Shown: positions 59,812 through 64,000 of the stretch, one piece after another
How the letters are laid out: each line of letters opens with the position of its first letter
Numbering within the stretch: position 1 is the stretch's first letter
Source of the DNA: Fermentibacter sp964564435
Lineage (GTDB): Bacteria > Fermentibacterota > Fermentibacteria > Fermentibacterales > Fermentibacteraceae
Reading direction: 5' to 3'
Assembly: GCA_964564435.1 (NCBI GenBank)
Contig: CAZMAT010000004.1
Coordinates: forward strand, 1 to 64,000
DNA length: 64,000 nucleotides
The notes under the pieces: model-generated
Seen by the model: only the letters and a program-made list of their open reading frames with translations
Databases searched by the model: none
Told to the model about the DNA's origin: nothing
Position numbers and translations under genes: made by a program

Positions 59812-60590
59812 TCATCGAGCCCCTGGGCCACCCGATCCTGAGCGGTTTCTGGCTCGCCCAGCTCGCCGACATCACGATAGTCGCCATCGTCGCCAGGGCG
59901 GTCATCAGGTCGATCTGGCGAACGCCCGCCATGTCCATCGTGCTCGTCTTCCTCGGGGTCCTGGTGAGCGGCATCGTTCTTCGGGAGCTCCAGTTCTTCA
60001 CCGTCGGCTACCTCCTCGAGAGCCTGAGCGGCGTGCTCTTCATCACTTCGGTCGTCATCTTCCACGAGGACATCAGGAACATCCTGCTCGAACAGGGGCG
60101 GAAGCTGTCGGCCAGGCTGCGAAGCCGCCCGGCCCTCACCGGGCGCGAGACCGTCGAGGCCGTTGTCAGCTCCTGCGTCGTCCTCAGGCGCAGGAAGCTC
60201 GGCGCCATCATCGTCATCGAGAGGAACGACCTGCTCGACAACTACTATCGCGAGGGCCTCGAGCTCGACAATCTGCGTGTCGTCCCCGAGGTGGTGGCCT
60301 CGATGCTCCAGCCGCCAGGCCCTCTGCACGACGGCGCGCTAGTGATCAGGAACGACAGGCTGGTAAGGGCGTCCACGTTCCTCCCCCTGGCCGAGTACAC
60401 GCGCTTCAAGCTCAAGCTCGGCGCGAGGCACAGGGCCGCCCTTGGGCTGGCCGAGCGCTCGGATGCCGTTGTAGTGATAGTCAGCGAAGAGTCGGGCGAC
60501 TTCAGGATCGCCCACGACGGGCTCCTCGACGGACCCCACAGCGAAGAGGTCCTCCGCGAGGAACTCCTCGCGCTGACAGGGAACGCATGA
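59808..60590 (+). CDS. cdaA: diadenylate cyclase (CdaA/DacA type)
   Basis: GTG 59808 overlaps the folP stop. The 260-residue protein has two or three N-terminal helices (SIVLVFLGVLVSGIVL, FITSVVIFHEDI) and a DAC domain with PLHDGALVIRNDRLVRAST (DGA near 175) and LGARHRAALGLAERSDAVVV (RHR near 206). It makes the second messenger c-di-AMP from two ATP. The position after folP and before a degenerate polyprenyl-synthase gene differs from the Firmicute cdaA-cdaR-glmM operon. Confidence 0.93.
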   Translation: MIIEPLGHPILSGFWLAQLADITIVAIVARAVIRSIWRTPAMSIVLVFLGVLVSGIVLRELQFFTVGYLLESLSGVLFITSVVIFHEDIRNILLEQGRKLSARLRSRPALTGRETVEAVVSSCVVLRRRKLGAIIVIERNDLLDNYYREGLELDNLRVVPEVVASMLQPPGPLHDGALVIRNDRLVRASTFLPLAEYTRFKLKLGARHRAALGLAERSDAVVVIVSEESGDFRIAHDGLLDGPHSEEVLREELLALTGNA

Positions 60591-61414
60591 CGCCCACGGA
60601 CCGCATCGACGCCCTTTCTGCGACAGTCTCCGCAGAGGCCCGCGCGGCAGTTGCCGAAGCCGCTGCCCTGGCCGAGCCGGAGTTCTCCGCCATCCTTTCT
60701 AGGTCTCTGGATGCCGCCTCGGTCGGCCTCGATCTGTGCCTCGTATCCTGCGCCTCGGCGAGATGGGCCGGGGGAGAACCGGAGGAGGGCATTCCCGGAG
60801 CCGTCGCCGCCCACATCCTCGACGCAGCAGTGGCCAGCCACCTGACGCTCCCCGGGTTCATGCTCGACATGCCAGTGGAATCGATGTGGTCGGAGTGCGG
60901 CGAGGCCTCGGCGATCCTTGCCGGAGACGCCCTGGTCCCGGCCGCGATGGGCTATCTCGCCTCGAAGGGCGGGCTGAACGCGAACAGGCTCGTAGGAGCC
61001 GCAGCAACGCTCCTTTGCGGGAGCATCCTGCCGGGTTTCTCATCCGAGCTCTCCCTGCGCGACAAGCGGAAGACCGACCTGCAGGAGCGCGAGAACGCCT
61101 GGCGCAGGCACTCCGGAGGGCTTGCGAGATTCGCTGCAGAGGCAGGTGCGGTACTTGCCGGCGCCGACGGGCGGACTGCTGACGGGGCGGCCCGCACGGG
61201 GCTGGAGCTGGGCCGTGCTGTTGATCTGGTCAGGCTTCCGGGATGCCCCTCGCGCCACGGCTCGCCGGTGGCGGAGAGGGTGGCCGACGCACGCTCAGCG
61301 CTCTCGGCTCTGGCCGACTCACTCGCCGGCGACTCCCGCGCCGACCTCCTCGTCGAACTCATCGCCCGCATCGACTCGTCGTTCGAGGGCGCCGACCTCT
61401 TCTCACAGAACTGA
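60587..61414 (+). CDS. degenerate polyprenyl-synthetase-like protein
   Basis: The ATGA start overlaps cdaA. The 275-residue helical protein follows the course of isoprenyl diphosphate synthases: AAHILDAAVASHLTLPGFML stands where the first Asp-rich motif belongs, then ECGEASAILAGDALVPAAMG (matching GEAxAILAGDAL) and a late AAEAGAVLAGAD. Both DDxxD motifs and the KTG lysine are missing, so it is unlikely to bind Mg-diphosphate. It may be a regulator or a structural relic. A 36-bp repeat begins 6 nt past the stop. Confidence 0.65.
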   Translation: MTPTDRIDALSATVSAEARAAVAEAAALAEPEFSAILSRSLDAASVGLDLCLVSCASARWAGGEPEEGIPGAVAAHILDAAVASHLTLPGFMLDMPVESMWSECGEASAILAGDALVPAAMGYLASKGGLNANRLVGAAATLLCGSILPGFSSELSLRDKRKTDLQERENAWRRHSGGLARFAAEAGAVLAGADGRTADGAARTGLELGRAVDLVRLPGCPSRHGSPVAERVADARSALSALADSLAGDSRADLLVELIARIDSSFEGADLFSQN

Positions 61415-61419
61415 GCCCC

Positions 61420-61455
61420 CCCGGCCCCTTTCTGGTTTGAAATGCTTGACTTGCA
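61420..61455. repeat. 36-bp intergenic repeat, copy 2
   Basis: Matches 51947-51982 at 35 of 36 positions (A in place of T in the middle); again starts a few bases after an operon's last stop codon. Confidence 0.85.
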
Positions 61456-61707
61456 CCACCATCTTATTTCATCGCACTGATATTACCGTTGCTCTGCTCG
61501 CCGGTCGGGTCCGCTCGATCCGAAGTTCATGCCAGGTTCGGGTTGCTCAGATGCAAAGGTCTGTTTGGCAGAGCCATTGCTTGACGGCTGTTCCCTGCGG
61601 CCACATTGTAAAAGTGTTCAATTCCTGATCCGTTCGAATCGCGGAATAGCCGGTTTCCGACCGGCCGATCCGGCCCGGAACGGTGAAGCATCAGAGGGAA
61701 GGCTGCC
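61456..61707. other. gene-free gap with a repeat fragment
   Basis: No coding sequence or RNA fold is convincing here. CCGGTTTCCGACCGGC at about 61649-61664 is a variant of the left half of the 4.65-kb repeat relic. GGGAAGG a few bases before 61708 is the ribosome-binding site of the next gene. Confidence 0.5.
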
Positions 61708-62730
61708 ATGATCTTCGTCCGCATCCATGCCATGCCATGCGTCAACAGATGCTGGCACTGCTTCTGCTGCGGAAGCCCGGATGATCCGTCCATGGAGGGC
61801 GCGACCGTACTCCGCATACTCGACGAACTCGCCGCCTTGAAGCGGGAGAGCGGCGAGACTGTATTCCCTCTGTTCTACGACGAACCCACGGTTCACCCTG
61901 ACTTCGTCCGGATCATGGGCCGCCAGCTCGACCTCGGCCTGATCATGGACGATTGGTGGTTCCCCACCAACGGATACGGCCTCGCCAGGCTCCCGGACGA
62001 GGGGTGGAGTGAGCTTGCTGAGAAGGGTTTCGAGGGTATCCGGCTCCACTTCCACGGGGTTGGGGAGCGACACGACCGTCGCGTGGGTAGAAGGGGCGCC
62101 TACGATGACCTCGTGGAGACCATAAGGCGTGCCGAGCAGTTCAGCGTGGAGTGGTTAGCGGGCATGGTCCTGAGCGCGGACAACGCCGCCGAGTACGATG
62201 AGACGAAGTCGGAGGTCGAAAAGCTGGGATCGCCCTGTGTGAAGTTCGGCTGGATGCTTCCGCAGTCGCAGGGCAGGGCAGATGGAACAGGGAACAGGGT
62301 CAGACTGCAGCACATCGCACATCTCCTTCGTGCGAACGGCGGATGGAAGACCGAAGCCGACCACATCCGGGCCATCCTTTCCGACGAAACGCTCGGCGGG
62401 AGGAAGGCACTCGATCCGGACTGCGGGACGATGTGGCTGGATATCAGCCACGATCTGACGGTCACCTTCGGAGGCGGCTGCGACGGAGACCCGTACGACG
62501 GGATGAAATCGCTCGTTACACTCGGGAACCTGGAGAGCGGCAGCATCCTGGAGTGCTATCGACGGTATCTAGAGAATCCGCCCGCTCCCGTCAGGAAACT
62601 GTCCGCGGTGACCTGGGGAGAGCTGGCCGGGCGGTATGGAGACCCCGGGAGCGACTTCGTCTACCACATCACGGATCTCACGGGGAGGATGTGGGCTTCG
62701 CGGTACCTGCGGGACGCCTTCCCGGAATAG
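61708..62730 (+). CDS. stand-alone radical SAM protein
   Basis: ATG 61708 has GGGAAGG upstream. The 340-residue protein has the radical SAM cluster motif C-x3-C-x2-C at Cys11, Cys15 and Cys18 (MPCVNRCWHCFCCGSPDD), with two more cysteines at 20 and 21. The following LFYDEPTVHPDFVRIMGRQL is the SAM-binding GGEP-like stretch (YDEP here). IRLHFHGVGERHDRRVG and LDISHDLTVTFGGGCDGDPY resemble SPASM-like or peptide-modifying enzymes, but only weakly. No precursor peptide gene or partner is next to it. Repeat fragments lie on both sides, suggesting that the gene arrived as a unit. Confidence 0.75.
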   Translation: MIFVRIHAMPCVNRCWHCFCCGSPDDPSMEGATVLRILDELAALKRESGETVFPLFYDEPTVHPDFVRIMGRQLDLGLIMDDWWFPTNGYGLARLPDEGWSELAEKGFEGIRLHFHGVGERHDRRVGRRGAYDDLVETIRRAEQFSVEWLAGMVLSADNAAEYDETKSEVEKLGSPCVKFGWMLPQSQGRADGTGNRVRLQHIAHLLRANGGWKTEADHIRAILSDETLGGRKALDPDCGTMWLDISHDLTVTFGGGCDGDPYDGMKSLVTLGNLESGSILECYRRYLENPPAPVRKLSAVTWGELAGRYGDPGSDFVYHITDLTGRMWASRYLRDAFPE

Positions 62731-62968
62731 CCCAGCCGGTACCAGCCGGTGTCCAGCCGGTGTCTGGCTACTCTTGAAAGGCCGCATTCATCAGCGTTAC
62801 AGCGCGATTCGCCCGTTTCCCCATTAATTCTGCACGAAGAAGATGTCGGTCTGGAGAGCGTTTGCGAAGTCGCTTTTCTTCACTGGATAACCTGTAAAAT
62901 GACTATGGCTGCAAGAGACAGGGCCGCAGGATCTTGCGAGGGCAGTTTTGGGAGTAGTCTGACCCCGG
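62731..62968. repeat. intergenic repeat relics between the radical SAM gene and priA
   Basis: Three CCAGCCGGT copies (62732, 62742, 62753) lead into GTGTCTGGCTACTCTTG (to about 62776), a variant of the right half of the 4.65-kb relic. AGTAGTCTGACCCC near 62953-62966 is the inverse of the motif at 4535. No gene is evident in between. Confidence 0.55.
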
Positions 62969-64000
62969 TTACAACAGGTCGGTGGGGTCGACGTCGACGT
63001 CGAGCAGGACGCCCTTCGAGCCGGCGGCTTCGAAGGACGACAGGGCGTTCTGGACGAGCCGCCGCAGCGACGTGCGGCTGTCCGAGCGAGCCAGGGCACT
63101 GTAGCGCCACTTCCCGCGCAGCCTGGGGAGGATGGCCGGAGCCGGCGGAAAGACGCGAGCACCGGGCGGTGGCTCCAGAGCGTCCATGCAGGCCTTCGCG
63201 GCGGCCGCGACCCTCGCTTCGACGGGACCCGACCAGACGAACCGGACGATCCGGCCGTAGGGCGGGTACCCGAGGAGCCTCCTGGCAGGCAGCTCCGATT
63301 CGAGGAATGCTTCGTAGTCCTGCGCCATGGCGGCGGCGAGTGAGTCGGGCCTGAGGGTCTCCACGAGCACGGTGCCGGGCGCAGAGCCCCTCCCGGCGCG
63401 GCCAGCGGCCTGCATCACGAGCTGGAAGGCCCTCTCCGACGCGCGAAAGTCCGGTATAGCCAGGGCCATGTCGGCCGAGAGGATGCATACGAGCGTGACG
63501 CCCGGGAAGTCGTGCCCCTTCGCGACCATCTGCGTGCCGAGGAGGACGTCGGCCCCGCCTTCGGCGAACCGCCCGAGGATCTCCCAGATGGCGCCTGCCG
63601 AGGAGGACGTGTCCCTGTCGAGCCTGAGGATGCGGATCCCCGGCAGGGCGCCCGAGAGGAACGCCTCGACCTTCTGGACACCCGGACCCTCCGTGACGAA
63701 CCTCGTGCAGCCGCACGAGGGGCAGTCCCTCGGCGCCCTCGTCCACCAGCCGCAGTGGTGGCACCTCAGTATCCCGCCGCGCGCGTGATAGGTGGGAGCG
63801 ACGGCGCATTCCGGGCATTCCTCGCGGTGGCCGCACCCCGCGCAGATCCGGGTGGGCGCGAAACCCCTGCGGTTGAGGAGCAGTATCGACTGTTCGCCAC
63901 GGCGCCAGGTTTCTGCGATCGCGGAAAGCATCTCGGGGGGCACGACGCTGCCGTATTCCCCGGGCCTGACGGGCTTCACCGAAGGCATCGGCCTGCCGCC
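62969..64000 (-). CDS. priA: primosomal helicase PriA, C-terminal part (5' end beyond window)
   Basis: The frame is open to base 64000; 343 residues are seen. Zinc-binding cysteines (CAGCGHREECPEC, CHHCGWW, CPSCG) and the helicase C-terminal motifs LLGTQMVAKGHDFPGVTLV and QLVMQAAGRAGRG are those of PriA, which reloads the replisome at stalled forks. The C-terminal domain ends VLLDVDVDPTDLL, as usual. N-terminal DNA-binding and Walker A regions lie outside the window. Confidence 0.93.
   Translation of the reverse strand, partial: GGRPMPSVKPVRPGEYGSVVPPEMLSAIAETWRRGEQSILLLNRRGFAPTRICAGCGHREECPECAVAPTYHARGGILRCHHCGWWTRAPRDCPSCGCTRFVTEGPGVQKVEAFLSGALPGIRILRLDRDTSSSAGAIWEILGRFAEGGADVLLGTQMVAKGHDFPGVTLVCILSADMALAIPDFRASERAFQLVMQAAGRAGRGSAPGTVLVETLRPDSLAAAMAQDYEAFLESELPARRLLGYPPYGRIVRFVWSGPVEARVAAAAKACMDALEPPPGARVFPPAPAILPRLRGKWRYSALARSDSRTSLRRLVQNALSSFEAAGSKGVLLDVDVDPTDLL

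Overview
The window is a high-GC, gene-dense chromosome segment from a Gram-negative bacterium. Evidence for the envelope type is a TonB-receptor-like barrel, an OmpA-family porin, a lipobox lipoprotein and many signal peptides. A PorX-like response regulator with a PglZ domain, and two roughly 780-990 aa PEP-synthase-like ATP-grasp proteins of a kind I recall from Bacteroidetes, suggest the FCB superphylum. Frequent AGG arginine codons and the unusual gene mix point to an uncultured candidate phylum. That placement is inference; no rRNA is present.

Layout. 1-4.5 kb: end of a beta-propeller protein, a PPDK_N-type protein, a zinc-ribbon methyltransferase and a secreted protein. 4.5-4.9 kb: repeat relics. 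4.9-6.3 kb (minus): glutamate dehydrogenase. 6.5-18.8 kb (plus): a large redox block. It runs from a receiver-like/PPDK_N protein through both subunits of an NfnAB-type transhydrogenase, a response regulator with two ligand-binding-like domains, NuoE- and NuoF-like subunits, and a 1232-residue protein joining 2Fe-2S, NfnB-like flavoprotein, ferredoxin and molybdopterin-oxidoreductase modules. 19-21.3 kb: an outer-membrane receptor. 21.3-30.5 kb: an envelope-glycan or lipid cluster with three B12-binding radical SAM proteins, three GT2 glycosyltransferases and one GT39-like enzyme. 30.7-38.7 kb: small membrane and secreted proteins, an OmpA-family protein, a cytoplasmic histidine kinase with a degenerate NtrC-like partner, an 85-bp tandem repeat and a secreted protein. 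38.8-44.5 kb: exonuclease III, a GT39-like protein, a Tim44/TerB-type protein and a LarA-like protein. 44.5-51.9 kb: histidine kinase, PorX-like regulator, tsaE, tsaB, a RimI-PNP fusion, folC, a small membrane protein and a SUMF1-type lipoprotein. 51.9-54.5 kb: structured repeats, tRNA-Val(TAC), an ACT-domain protein of unknown function and tRNA-Met(CAT). 54.6-61.4 kb: tilS, hpt, ftsH, folE, folP, cdaA and a degenerate polyprenyl-synthase homologue. 61.7-64 kb: a lone radical SAM protein amid repeat relics, then the 3' part of priA.

How it fits together. The redox block and glutamate dehydrogenase point to a metabolism that moves electrons between NADH, NADPH and ferredoxin, as in fermentative anaerobes. 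Many genes overlap by 4 nt (ATGA or TTGA), so most blocks are probably operons. Items most worth a second look are the NuoEF/NfnB/molybdopterin fusion complex and a ~97-bp repeat next to tRNA-Val whose stem arms change in a compensatory way. The RimI-PNP fusion, several apparently inactivated enzymes (NtrC-like ATPase, polyprenyl synthase) and a radical SAM gene bordered by the two halves of an intergenic repeat come next.
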